In this document: positions 54,381 to 62,582 of the stretch, one piece after another | How the letters are laid out: the number at the start of each line of letters is the position of its first letter | Numbering within the stretch: the stretch's first letter is position 1 | Assembly: GCA_002337045.1 (NCBI GenBank) | Contig: DDFF01000004.1 | Coordinates: forward strand, 1 to 64,000 | From: Bacteroidetes bacterium UBA1935 | Lineage (GTDB): Bacteria; Bacteroidota; Bacteroidia; Chitinophagales; Chitinophagaceae | DNA length: 64,000 nt | Reading direction: 5' to 3' | Made by a program: the position numbers and the translations under genes | Notes under the pieces: model-generated | What the model was told of the DNA's origin: nothing | Database searches by the model: none | Seen by the model: the letters and a program-made list of their open reading frames with translations, nothing else

Positions 54381-54851
54381 ATGAAGACTTTCGATTTAAA
54401 AAGATTTCGGGGAAGTACCGGGCTTAATCAGGAGGCATTTGCAAAGCGAATTAATCGCTCTCAAACCACTGTAAGCCGAATAGAGAAAGGGGAGAAGGCT
54501 ATTAGCGATAAGTTTTTGGATGCCGTTAGTAAAGGTTTTTCAATAGACTTAGAGGTATATAAAAGCTATAACCAACAGCAGTTGGAAGGTGATGCTATTT
54601 TGTCAAATACACAGTTTGACGAAAATAGCAGACTAACAGCCAACCACGACATCGCAGAACTGGAGCAGCGGTATATTAAATTGCTGGCAGAACGTGCAAG
54701 GATTGAGGGTGAACACCAAGTGTTGATGGAAAGGCTTAACTTACTGGAATCAACACTTCTCATAGAGAATACCGAGCTTATGAAAAAACTGACTACCCAA
54801 AATGAACTGATTTTGGGCTTGCTCAGTGAGAGAAGAAGTGAGCGTTTGTAA
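54381..54851 (+). CDS. XRE-family repressor with coiled coil
   Basis: A 156-residue protein. Residues 5-60 are a classical Cro/C1 helix-turn-helix (NQEAFAKRINRSQTTVSRIE). Residues about 90-145 are a coiled coil with leucine periodicity. The plan matches the XRE protein at 24735. Its own promoter is a clear Bacteroidota-type one, and operator-like repeats lie on both sides of it. It is the likely repressor of the primase-helicase operon. Confidence 0.85.
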   Translation: MKTFDLKRFRGSTGLNQEAFAKRINRSQTTVSRIEKGEKAISDKFLDAVSKGFSIDLEVYKSYNQQQLEGDAILSNTQFDENSRLTANHDIAELEQRYIKLLAERARIEGEHQVLMERLNLLESTLLIENTELMKKLTTQNELILGLLSERRSERL

Positions 54852-54940
54852 TTATTTGAAATTCCTAGTTTGTAGCGTTCTGCGTACAATAGCTAGTTTA
54901 GTCTGAATAAAATGCACGAGCGGATAAAGTATATTTGATT

Positions 54941-55192
54941 ATGCAAAAGGATGGCGAAATATTTACGATTGTATATAATGGACAGCAGATAAAAGTTCAG
55001 CCATATACATACCAGAACAGGTCATTATTTGCAATTGGTTTACCTAATAGACAACTCATCATCTTGAAATCGGAGAAGCTTGACGGTACGGAGTTTTGGA
55101 CTTCTATGCCGCAGGGTGAACAAAAGCTTGCAGAACATATTGGCAAGCTGATCGATGATAAATTCAGTACCAAGCAACAAACTCTTTTTTAG
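54941..55192 (+). CDS. Small unknown protein upstream of the SOS-associated peptidase
   Basis: An 83-residue protein read from the ATG at 54941 (a TTG at 54935 is possible). Predicted strands in the first half, one helix near the end. No family recognised. It ends one base before the next ATG, so the two are surely cotranscribed, which suggests a linked function in DNA repair or control of it. Confidence 0.55.
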   Translation: MQKDGEIFTIVYNGQQIKVQPYTYQNRSLFAIGLPNRQLIILKSEKLDGTEFWTSMPQGEQKLAEHIGKLIDDKFSTKQQTLF

Positions 55193-55193
55193 C

Positions 55194-55949
55194 ATGTGCT
55201 ATTATAACGGTATCAAGGTAACAAAGCTGGAGTATATTGAACTGATGCAGATGGAGAAGGACATCAAAAAGTTTATCACCTCAGATATGACGTTGGTAAA
55301 TGGATTTAACTATGGTGACTATCCAATCATTAAACCACTTAATGATGCAAAAGATTTTGAGATCAAGTTAGCACACTGGGAATTCCTACCTGAATTCGTC
55401 AGAAAAGTCGAAGACCTGGGGGAGTTTCGTAAAAAATACATTACGATGAATGCTAAAGGTGAAGACCTTTTTAAAAGTCGTATGTATGCAGATGCGGCGC
55501 GAATTCGCCGGTGCCTGGTGTTATCATCCGGTTTTTACGAATGGCGTGAATACAAGCCAGAAGGTGCAAAGAAACCGCAGAAATATCCCCATTACATTTA
55601 TCTACCCAATCGTGCATACTTCTTTATGGCGGGTATATGGAATCCTTGGGTAGATCAGGGTGTAGAAGCTACCGGTGAATTATTAGACACGTTTGCTGTG
55701 GTGACGACTGCAGCCAATAGCCTGATGGCACAGGTTCACAATACGAAGATGCGTATGCCTACTATTCTACCGGAAGATTTGGCGATTCAGTGGCTGCAGC
55801 CAGGTCTGTCTGATGAACGTATTAAGCAGTTAGCGACGTATCAATATCCTGCTTCAGAGATGGCTGCTTATCCCATTAACAAGGATTTCCGTTTACTGGA
55901 AGACCCGACAGAACGCTTTGAATATGTTGAATTACCTGCCTTGGTATAA
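55194..55949 (+). CDS. SOS response-associated peptidase (YedK/HMCES family)
   Basis: A 251-residue protein starting MCYYNG: after removal of Met the cysteine at position 2 is the catalytic, DNA-crosslinking residue of this family. Further hallmarks are RCLVLSSGFYEW (with the catalytic glutamate), FMAGIW, the T-T-A-N segment (VVTTAANSLMAQVHNTKMRMP with the conserved histidine). The family protects abasic sites in single-stranded DNA by covalent attachment. It starts at 55194 because the Cys must be residue 2; the longer frame is not compatible. It fits with the mutagenesis cassette downstream. Confidence 0.93.
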   Translation: MCYYNGIKVTKLEYIELMQMEKDIKKFITSDMTLVNGFNYGDYPIIKPLNDAKDFEIKLAHWEFLPEFVRKVEDLGEFRKKYITMNAKGEDLFKSRMYADAARIRRCLVLSSGFYEWREYKPEGAKKPQKYPHYIYLPNRAYFFMAGIWNPWVDQGVEATGELLDTFAVVTTAANSLMAQVHNTKMRMPTILPEDLAIQWLQPGLSDERIKQLATYQYPASEMAAYPINKDFRLLEDPTERFEYVELPALV

Positions 55950-55976
55950 TTGTAGCTTTCTTAACTTGTATGCACC

Positions 55977-56312
55977 ATGACAAAACAGCAGCCACTAAAG
56001 AAACAAATGATTATTGTTACTGCTCCATGTTGGAAGTGCACAGAACCTTTTCATCTGGCGCTCATTTATGGAAACGTTGCAATAGATAGTGGGCAGGTAT
56101 ATGGGCCTGAAAAATTTACCAATGAAGAGATAGCACTTGCTGAAATGCAGGGGGTGATAATAAGGATGCATAAATCCGCGACGAGGAAAGACGAGTACCT
56201 AGCAAACACCTGCCCTCATTGCAATGCATTTTTAGGACAGTTCTTTCATTTTGAATACTTCTGTGGTGCTATTCAATACGGTGATTATTCCTATAAAGAA
56301 ATTGACCTTTAA
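55977..56312 (+). CDS. Zinc-ribbon-type small protein
   Basis: A 111-residue protein with CWKC (about 19-22) and CPHC (about 79-82), two Cys pairs 60 residues apart that could bind one zinc ion, and an aromatic end (FHFEYFCG). No named family recognised. It lies 27 bases after the peptidase gene and converges with the small gene at 56322. It could be part of the repair unit. Confidence 0.6.
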   Translation: MTKQQPLKKQMIIVTAPCWKCTEPFHLALIYGNVAIDSGQVYGPEKFTNEEIALAEMQGVIIRMHKSATRKDEYLANTCPHCNAFLGQFFHFEYFCGAIQYGDYSYKEIDL

Positions 56313-56321
56313 GCGATTGGT

Positions 56322-56564
56322 TTAAGCGTAGTGGTTTTCTATAAACGCTGAAATCGCTTCGATGATTTCATACATAAAATACGGTGCTGCTCCCTGAATT
56401 TTGAAACCGGGGTTATCGTCATTCTCCCAAGCTAATAAAATGGGAGGTGTGTCCATACATGAAACATGATAGTTAATCTCTTCCAACACTTCATTATAGA
56501 TGGGTGAAACATGCACTTTGTAATTAGTGCCTTCATAGGTAATAATGCCATCAAACGCTTCCAT
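56322..56564 (-). CDS. Small acidic unknown protein
   Basis: An 80-residue acidic protein (MEAFDGIITYEGTNYKVHV) with an alpha/beta pattern. No family recognised. It is the only minus-strand gene in the repair block and converges with the zinc-ribbon gene (nine bases between stops). Its start is about 140 bases from the imuA start, divergently arranged, so control may be shared. Confidence 0.5.
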   Translation of the reverse strand: MEAFDGIITYEGTNYKVHVSPIYNEVLEEINYHVSCMDTPPILLAWENDDNPGFKIQGAAPYFMYEIIEAISAFIENHYA

Positions 56565-56641
56565 ATTTCTAATATATCATAAAAATATTTTTCAAGCCAG
56601 TCGAGCCTTTCAGCCTTCAAAATTGTCTAAAATTGAACAAG

Positions 56642-56693
56642 TGTACAAATTATAATATGTTAATGCGTACTTTTATTGCACGAATGTACAAAT
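56642..56693 (+). promoter_or_regulatory. Two TGTACAAAT boxes before imuA
   Basis: TGTACAAAT is present at 56642-56650 and 56685-56693, 43 bp apart, the second ending 13 bases before the imuA ATG. A third exact copy and a palindromic TTTGTACAAA occur at 62456-62484, before the restriction-type gene. Damage-inducible cassettes of this type are usually LexA-controlled, so these may be operators of the SOS or a similar regulon. The binding protein is unknown. Confidence 0.45.
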
Positions 56694-56706
56694 AAACAAT
56701 AAGCCT

Positions 56707-57471
56707 ATGGAACGTGCAATTGGTGGAATCGCGGCTATTAAAGGCCAGCCTGACAAAGAGGTACTTATTCAAAAGCTGCAAAATGAAGTCTATGCTTTGC
56801 AGCGAAATAAGAAAGTTCAATCAGTTATCACTGAAGTTGAGCTGGGTCCTATTATACATGCCTTTCCTAAGAATATTTTTCCGGTAGGTGCTATACATGA
56901 GTTTATAAGCTATGAAGCAACACATGCTGCGGCAACGACAGGCTTTATGATGGGCTTATCGGCGCAGCTAATGCAAACGCAGGGAAACTGTCTTTGGGTC
57001 AGTACGAATCGAATTTTGTTTCCGTCTGCGCTTAAACATTTTGGTATTAATGCGAGTAGGATCATTTTTATTGACCTCACTAAGCCGAAGGACGTTTTAT
57101 GGGCTGTTGAAGAGGCGCTGAAGTGCTCATCTTTATCGTTGGTTATTGGTGAGGTGAGTGACATTAGTTTTAATGATTCACGACGGTTACAGCTTGCTGT
57201 TGAGCAAAGTAATGTAACAGGCTTATTGCATCGATTTAATCCACGTATGCAAAATACACTTGCCAGTGTAGCCAAATGGAAAGTGATGCCGGTAGCCAGT
57301 AGTCTTGCTGAAGAGCTGCCGGGTGTTGGCTTCTCCCGTTGGCGGGTTGAGCTATTAAAGGTTAGGAACGGAAAGCCCGATGTGTGGGAGGTGGAGTGGT
57401 CTGAGAATAGTTATCAATTTATTACTACTCAAACAATAGGGCAGCGTATTTCAAAGCGCAAAACTGCATGA
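56707..57471 (+). CDS. imuA: ImuA-like RecA/SulA-fold protein
   Basis: A 254-residue protein of the ImuA group that precedes ImuB in damage-inducible cassettes. The fold pattern of RecA-type proteins is kept (IHEFISYE, CLWVSTN, LSLVIGEV), but the Walker A lysine is missing in the loop after the first strand, so it probably does not hydrolyse ATP by the standard mechanism. Its stop is one base before the ImuB start. Two TGTACAAAT boxes precede it. Confidence 0.8.
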   Translation: MERAIGGIAAIKGQPDKEVLIQKLQNEVYALQRNKKVQSVITEVELGPIIHAFPKNIFPVGAIHEFISYEATHAAATTGFMMGLSAQLMQTQGNCLWVSTNRILFPSALKHFGINASRIIFIDLTKPKDVLWAVEEALKCSSLSLVIGEVSDISFNDSRRLQLAVEQSNVTGLLHRFNPRMQNTLASVAKWKVMPVASSLAEELPGVGFSRWRVELLKVRNGKPDVWEVEWSENSYQFITTQTIGQRISKRKTA

Positions 57472-57472
57472 T

Positions 57473-58969
57473 ATGCAAAAACGTTTTGTGTCTATATGGT
57501 TCCGTCATCTTTTGACGGATTGGTTTACTCGTCGCAGGCCTGAACTGAGAGATGTTCCTTTTGTATTTGCTGCCCCTGAACGAGGCAGGATGATTATTAA
57601 AGCTGTTAATCCTGTTGCAGCAGCGAACGGCATACATATCGGAATGGTTGTGGCGGATAGCCGTGCAATCTTGCCAGAAGTGCAGGTGTTTAACAGTCAG
57701 CAAGGCAAGGATATTACGCTGCTTTCTGCATTGGCCGAATGGTGTATACGTTATGCACCTATTGTAGCGATAGACCCACCTGATGGTTTAATATTAGATG
57801 TGAGCGGTTGTGCTCACTTGTGGGGAGGAGAGCGACCTTATCTCAGAGATATGGTAACAAGACTTTCAGCTTTTGGATATCAGGTAAGACCCGGTATGGC
57901 AGATACAGTAGGTTGTGCCTGGGCAATAGCCAGATTCGGGCGTTTGAAATTAATTGTAGATGCCGGTGGTCAAGTGGAAGCTTTGCAGCATTTGCCGCCT
58001 GTAGCACTGAGATTGGAAAATGGAATTGCTGAAAAGCTTGAAAAGCTAGGGCTGACGGAAATTGGAAGCTTTATGAATATGCCAAGGGCTGCTTTGCGCA
58101 GGCGCTTCACAGATAACTTACTGTTAAGGTTGGATCAGGCACTTGGACAGGGTATAGAATATGTGCAACCGATCAAGCCCGTTGAACCGTATCAGGAACG
58201 TTTACCAAGTCTTGAACCTATTAAGACAGCACCAGGTATAGAACATGCCTTACGAACGTTAATGGAAAAACTTTGCAAGCGATTGTCAACAGAAGAAAAA
58301 GGTTTGCGTAAGGCAGTTTTTAAATGCTACCGTATTGATGGTAATATTCAAGCTATTGATATTGGTACTGCGCGTCCATCAAGAAACGTAGTGCATTTAC
58401 TAAAGCTGTTTGAAATCAAAATATGCCAGATCAAGCCGGCACTAGGCATTGAGCTGTTCGTATTAGAAGCACCTGTTGTGGAGATACTCTCCAGTAGCCA
58501 GGATGCTATATGGAATTTTAGTTACAACCGGGAAATGGAAATTGCGGAATTGCTTGACCGTATTGCTGTCAAAGTAGGTATGAATACGATACACCGTTAT
58601 TTGCCGGATGAACATCATTGGCCGGAGCGGTCGTATAAATTAGCAACCTCCTTGCAGGAAGAAGCTTCGACAACATGGCGAGATGATTTACCCAGACCTG
58701 TTCATTTACTCCCAAACCCCGAATTGATTGAAGTGACTGTTGCCATGCCTGATTATCCGCCAATGCTGTTTAAGTACAAAGGAAATCTGCATCGGGTTCA
58801 AAAAGCGGATGGTCCTGAACGTATTGAACAAGAGTGGTGGATTGAGCAAGGGCTATACCGAGACTACTATTGCATTGAAGACGATAAAGGGGAGCGTTAT
58901 TGGATATTCCGTTTAGGGCATTATCAGCATGCTGAACCGAAATGGTTTATTCACGGCTTTTTTGCCTAA
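57473..58969 (+). CDS. imuB: ImuB, Y-family polymerase-like protein
   Basis: A 498-residue protein with the Y-family polymerase fold: RFVSIWFRHLLTDWF at the start, GLILDVSGCAHLWGG near 104, then the little-finger region. The acidic residues that bind the metal ions in active Y-family enzymes are not conserved at the first site (SIWF in place of D-x-D), as expected for ImuB, an inactive adaptor that links DnaE2 to the sliding clamp. It overlaps nothing and is followed 11 bases later by dnaE2. Confidence 0.88.
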   Translation: MQKRFVSIWFRHLLTDWFTRRRPELRDVPFVFAAPERGRMIIKAVNPVAAANGIHIGMVVADSRAILPEVQVFNSQQGKDITLLSALAEWCIRYAPIVAIDPPDGLILDVSGCAHLWGGERPYLRDMVTRLSAFGYQVRPGMADTVGCAWAIARFGRLKLIVDAGGQVEALQHLPPVALRLENGIAEKLEKLGLTEIGSFMNMPRAALRRRFTDNLLLRLDQALGQGIEYVQPIKPVEPYQERLPSLEPIKTAPGIEHALRTLMEKLCKRLSTEEKGLRKAVFKCYRIDGNIQAIDIGTARPSRNVVHLLKLFEIKICQIKPALGIELFVLEAPVVEILSSSQDAIWNFSYNREMEIAELLDRIAVKVGMNTIHRYLPDEHHWPERSYKLATSLQEEASTTWRDDLPRPVHLLPNPELIEVTVAMPDYPPMLFKYKGNLHRVQKADGPERIEQEWWIEQGLYRDYYCIEDDKGERYWIFRLGHYQHAEPKWFIHGFFA

Positions 58970-58980
58970 TCAAAACAGTG

Positions 58981-61900
58981 ATGGAGTATACAGAATTACA
59001 AGTAACTACTAATTTCAGTTTTCTACGAGGAGCTTCACACCCGGAGGAACTTGTGCAGCAGGCTGCAGTACTCGGTTATGATTGCATCGCGATCACTGAC
59101 CATAATACGCTTGCAGGGGTAGTAAGGGCGCATACAGCAGCAAAGAAAATCGGTATACGCATTATACCAGGTTGTCACCTTGATTTAAAAGATGGTCCTA
59201 GCCTGATCGCTTATCCAACAAATAAAGAAGCCTATTCCAGACTTTCCGGATTGCTTTCGATAGGCAACTTACGCACTGAGAAAGGTAAATGTGAGTTATA
59301 TAGCTCGGATGTATACGAGTATCAGGAAGGCATTAAGTTTATCGTTGTTGCACCTAAATCATTAAATAATGATTTTGCATTTGATGTTGATTTTATCAGT
59401 GCGGTTCAAGCGTACAGAGAACAATTTGGTAAGCATGTATACTTGGGAGTGTCACGTACCTACCAGGCAAATGACAATAAACGCTTGCATAGGTTGTCGC
59501 AACTTGCAATAGCATGTGATATGCCTATGGTTGCAGTTAATGATGTACATTATCATATAGCGGAGCGACGTGAGTTACAAGATGTGATGACCTGTACCAG
59601 AGAGAAGTGTACTATTTATAACGCAGGTTATCGCTTGGATCAGAATGCGGAACGGTATTTAAAGCCTGCGAAAGAAATGATAAGACTGTTCGCTCAATAT
59701 CCTGATGCAATAAAGCGTACACAAGAGATAGCAGATGCTTGCAGGTTTTCACTCAGTGAGTTGAAATATGTTTACCCAGAAGAGATTACAAATGGTAGAC
59801 CACCATTTGAAGAGCTGGAAGAACTTACCTGGCAGGGGGCAAGAGATTTTTATGGGGAGCCATTACCCGAGAAAGTCATTACCAATATCAACCATGAACT
59901 AGCTTTTATCAAGGAAATGGAATACGCTCCTTATTTTCTGACGGTGTATGATATAGTTCGTTTTGCAAGAAGTAGAAACATACTTTGTCAGGGTAGAGGG
60001 TCGGCAGCTAATTCAACGATCTGTTTTGTGTTGGGTATTACTTCAGTTGACCCGACCAAGTTTGATTTGCTGTTTGAGCGTTTTATATCGTCTGCTCGTA
60101 ATGAACCGCCTGATATAGATGTGGATTTTGAACACGAACGTAGAGAGGAAGTTATTCAATATATCTACCAGAAATACGGGCGAGACCGTGCCGGGATTGT
60201 AGCTACCGTTACCCAATTGCATCAAAAGGGTGCAATAAGAGATGTGGCAAAGGCAATGGGATTGTCTATCGATGCCATCAATCGACTGTCAAAATCAATT
60301 TGGGAGTTTAAGGATGAATGGTTTGAAGGGAAACGTATCTCCAGTGAAGGATTTAATCCTGATGATCCTCACCTGCGAAAGGTACTGGAGCTGACGCGAC
60401 AATTTATGGGTTTTCCCAGGCAGCTAGGACAACATACTGGGGGCTTTGTTATTACCCAAGACAAGCTAACGAATTTATGTCCTATCCTCAACGCACGGAT
60501 GGAGAACCGCACTAATATCGAATGGAATAAAGATGATATTGATGCGTTAGGTTTTTTGAAAATTGATGTCTTGGCTTTAGGGATGCTCACATGCATACGC
60601 AAAGCTTTCGACCTTGCAAAGTTGCATTACGGGCTTGATCTGACTTTAGCCAATATTCCGCAGGATGATCCCGCCGTCTATGAAATGGTAGGCCACGCAG
60701 ATACCATTGGGGTGTTTCAGATTGAGAGTCGTGCGCAACAATCCATGTTACCACGTCTGAAACCTAAAACCTTTTATGATTTGGTAATAGAAGTTGCTAT
60801 AGTCCGTCCCGGCCCGATACAAGGTGATATGGTGCATCCTTACTTGCGCAGGCGTAATGGGGAAGAACCGGTAACCTATCCATCCAAAGACCTTGAAGCG
60901 ATTTTGGGGAGAACATTGGGTGTACCGTTGTTTCAGGAGCAGGTGATGAAAATCGCCATTGTTGCGGCAGGCTTTACGCCTGCAGAGGCTGATGAGCTGA
61001 GACGCAGCATAGCAACTTTCAAGATGAAAGGAACGGTTAATCAGTTTGAAAGAAGGTTGATAGAAGGAATGCTGGAGCGAGGTTATACACTAGACTTTGC
61101 TACCCGCATTATGAGACAGCTTGAGGGCTTTGGCGCATATGGTTTCCCGGAAAGTCATGCAGCTAGTTTTGCGCTATTGGTGTACGTGTCTTGTTGGATT
61201 AAATGCTACTACCCGGATGTATTTTGTGCGGCATTGCTGAATAGTCAACCTATGGGATTTTACCAACCGGCGCAGTTGGTTAGTGATGCCAAAAAGCATG
61301 GCGTAGAAATGAGGCCGATAGATATTAATCATTCGTTTTGGGATAATACGTTAGAAGAACAAGTGGGTAATTATAAAGCTATGAGGCTTGGGTTTAGGCA
61401 AGTTAAAGGCCTGAAAGAGGAAGATATATCGCTTCTTGTTTCAGGCAGGTTAACGCTATATACAAGTATTACCGCGTTGGTAGATGTCGGTGTATCACTA
61501 GCAGCAATAGAAAGGCTGGCTGACGCGGATGCTTTCCGTTCTATTGGACTAGACAGAAGAAAAGCCTTATTTGAGGTTTATGCACTTAGAGACAGACCTG
61601 AAGGTATATATACTGGGCAAAGTGCAGCAGACCTTTCAGAGCAGGAAATATCACTCCCTACAATGGCTTTGTCAGAGCATGTCGTACATGATTATGGTAG
61701 TACATCCTTATCGCTAAAAGCCCATCCTGTTAGTTTTGTACGAGAGAAGCTGACATCGTTAAATATTCTGACTACCAAGCGCTTGAATGAATGTCAAAAT
61801 GGACAAAGTGTTAAAGTGGCTGGTGTTGTACTTGTCAGGCAGCGTCCCGGTACAGCAGCAGGTGTATGCTTTATTACGATTGAGGATGAAACAGGGTTCG

Positions 61901-62205
61901 CTAATTTGGTGATCTGGGCAAGCCTATTTGAAACATACCGCAAAGAGATATTACGTGCTACGTTCTTGATGGTGGAGGGTAAGCTACAACGAGAGGGAGA
62001 AGTGACGCATGTTATAGTAAGCAAGTGTTATGATATGTCAAAGATGCTAAAGCAGCTTGGGAAGACAGAGGAAAGTAGTAGAAAGTTGCAGACATTATCC
62101 TCTGCGGACAATAAGGATGGAACGTTTCGTGATGAGTGGAAGTCAGGGCAATCAAAACCGGTGTATCAAGGAGAGATATTCGGTCATGGTAGAAACTTTA
62201 AATAA
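58981..62205 (+). CDS. dnaE2: Error-prone DNA polymerase III alpha subunit DnaE2 (ImuC)
   Basis: A 1074-residue protein read from the ATG at 58981 (MEYTELQVTTNFSFLRGASH), since the family starts there. PHP domain with ITDHNTLAG near 40, catalytic aspartates in PDIDVDFE near 380, helical and tail regions, and a C-terminal OB domain (KVAGVVLVRQRPGTAAGVCF; FATLV-type ANLVIW). It carries out translesion and error-prone synthesis with ImuA and ImuB. Its length matches DnaE2 rather than replicative DnaE1 (usually longer). Three genes in tandem with tiny gaps form one mutagenesis operon. Confidence 0.93.
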   Translation: MEYTELQVTTNFSFLRGASHPEELVQQAAVLGYDCIAITDHNTLAGVVRAHTAAKKIGIRIIPGCHLDLKDGPSLIAYPTNKEAYSRLSGLLSIGNLRTEKGKCELYSSDVYEYQEGIKFIVVAPKSLNNDFAFDVDFISAVQAYREQFGKHVYLGVSRTYQANDNKRLHRLSQLAIACDMPMVAVNDVHYHIAERRELQDVMTCTREKCTIYNAGYRLDQNAERYLKPAKEMIRLFAQYPDAIKRTQEIADACRFSLSELKYVYPEEITNGRPPFEELEELTWQGARDFYGEPLPEKVITNINHELAFIKEMEYAPYFLTVYDIVRFARSRNILCQGRGSAANSTICFVLGITSVDPTKFDLLFERFISSARNEPPDIDVDFEHERREEVIQYIYQKYGRDRAGIVATVTQLHQKGAIRDVAKAMGLSIDAINRLSKSIWEFKDEWFEGKRISSEGFNPDDPHLRKVLELTRQFMGFPRQLGQHTGGFVITQDKLTNLCPILNARMENRTNIEWNKDDIDALGFLKIDVLALGMLTCIRKAFDLAKLHYGLDLTLANIPQDDPAVYEMVGHADTIGVFQIESRAQQSMLPRLKPKTFYDLVIEVAIVRPGPIQGDMVHPYLRRRNGEEPVTYPSKDLEAILGRTLGVPLFQEQVMKIAIVAAGFTPAEADELRRSIATFKMKGTVNQFERRLIEGMLERGYTLDFATRIMRQLEGFGAYGFPESHAASFALLVYVSCWIKCYYPDVFCAALLNSQPMGFYQPAQLVSDAKKHGVEMRPIDINHSFWDNTLEEQVGNYKAMRLGFRQVKGLKEEDISLLVSGRLTLYTSITALVDVGVSLAAIERLADADAFRSIGLDRRKALFEVYALRDRPEGIYTGQSAADLSEQEISLPTMALSEHVVHDYGSTSLSLKAHPVSFVREKLTSLNILTTKRLNECQNGQSVKVAGVVLVRQRPGTAAGVCFITIEDETGFANLVIWASLFETYRKEILRATFLMVEGKLQREGEVTHVIVSKCYDMSKMLKQLGKTEESSRKLQTLSSADNKDGTFRDEWKSGQSKPVYQGEIFGHGRNFK

Positions 62206-62220
62206 AGTAAACCCATCATC

Positions 62221-62331
62221 ATGAAATCCAATAAAATAGATACTTTCGTAGCCATGACAATTAAGGGGTTGTCTCAATCAAAAAGAAATGATAATACGGG
62301 GAAGCACATTAACCTTTTGCATAAGAATTAG
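62221..62331 (+). CDS. Possible 36-residue small protein
   Basis: A short frame MKSNKIDTFVAMTIKGLSQS, ending LHKN, 15 bases after dnaE2. No homology or start signal supports it strongly; it could be spurious. Confidence 0.25.
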   Translation: MKSNKIDTFVAMTIKGLSQSKRNDNTGKHINLLHKN

Positions 62332-62582
62332 AATGGGAAGTGGAGATACATGTGACGATTAGGCTCGATAGCATTGTTGAATGCTCTCCAACTGGCCGCA
62401 ATTTTGAGGGTAATTAAGGTACTTCTAAAATTAAATCAGATAGACAGCTTGAGTGTGTACAAATATCTTGTACATTTGTACAAAATGTCATTTACTATTG
62501 TATTTACTAGTAAAATCCACAGTTTGTGGGTTATTGATTTAGAATACTAAAGTCTTTCAAACTAAATTTGACACACAAGGCA
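62332..62582. promoter_or_regulatory. Intergenic region with TGTACA boxes before the restriction-type gene
   Basis: TGTACAAAT at 62456-62464, TTGTACA at 62468-62474 and the palindrome TTTGTACAAA at 62475-62484 lie about 100 bases before the ATG at 62583. They resemble the boxes before imuA. No other signal is clear. Confidence 0.45.

Noticed and set aside
54930..54937. TATATTTG as promoter of the small gene at 54941
   Set aside because: It matches the -7 consensus, but transcription would begin after the ATG at 54941, so it cannot serve that start.
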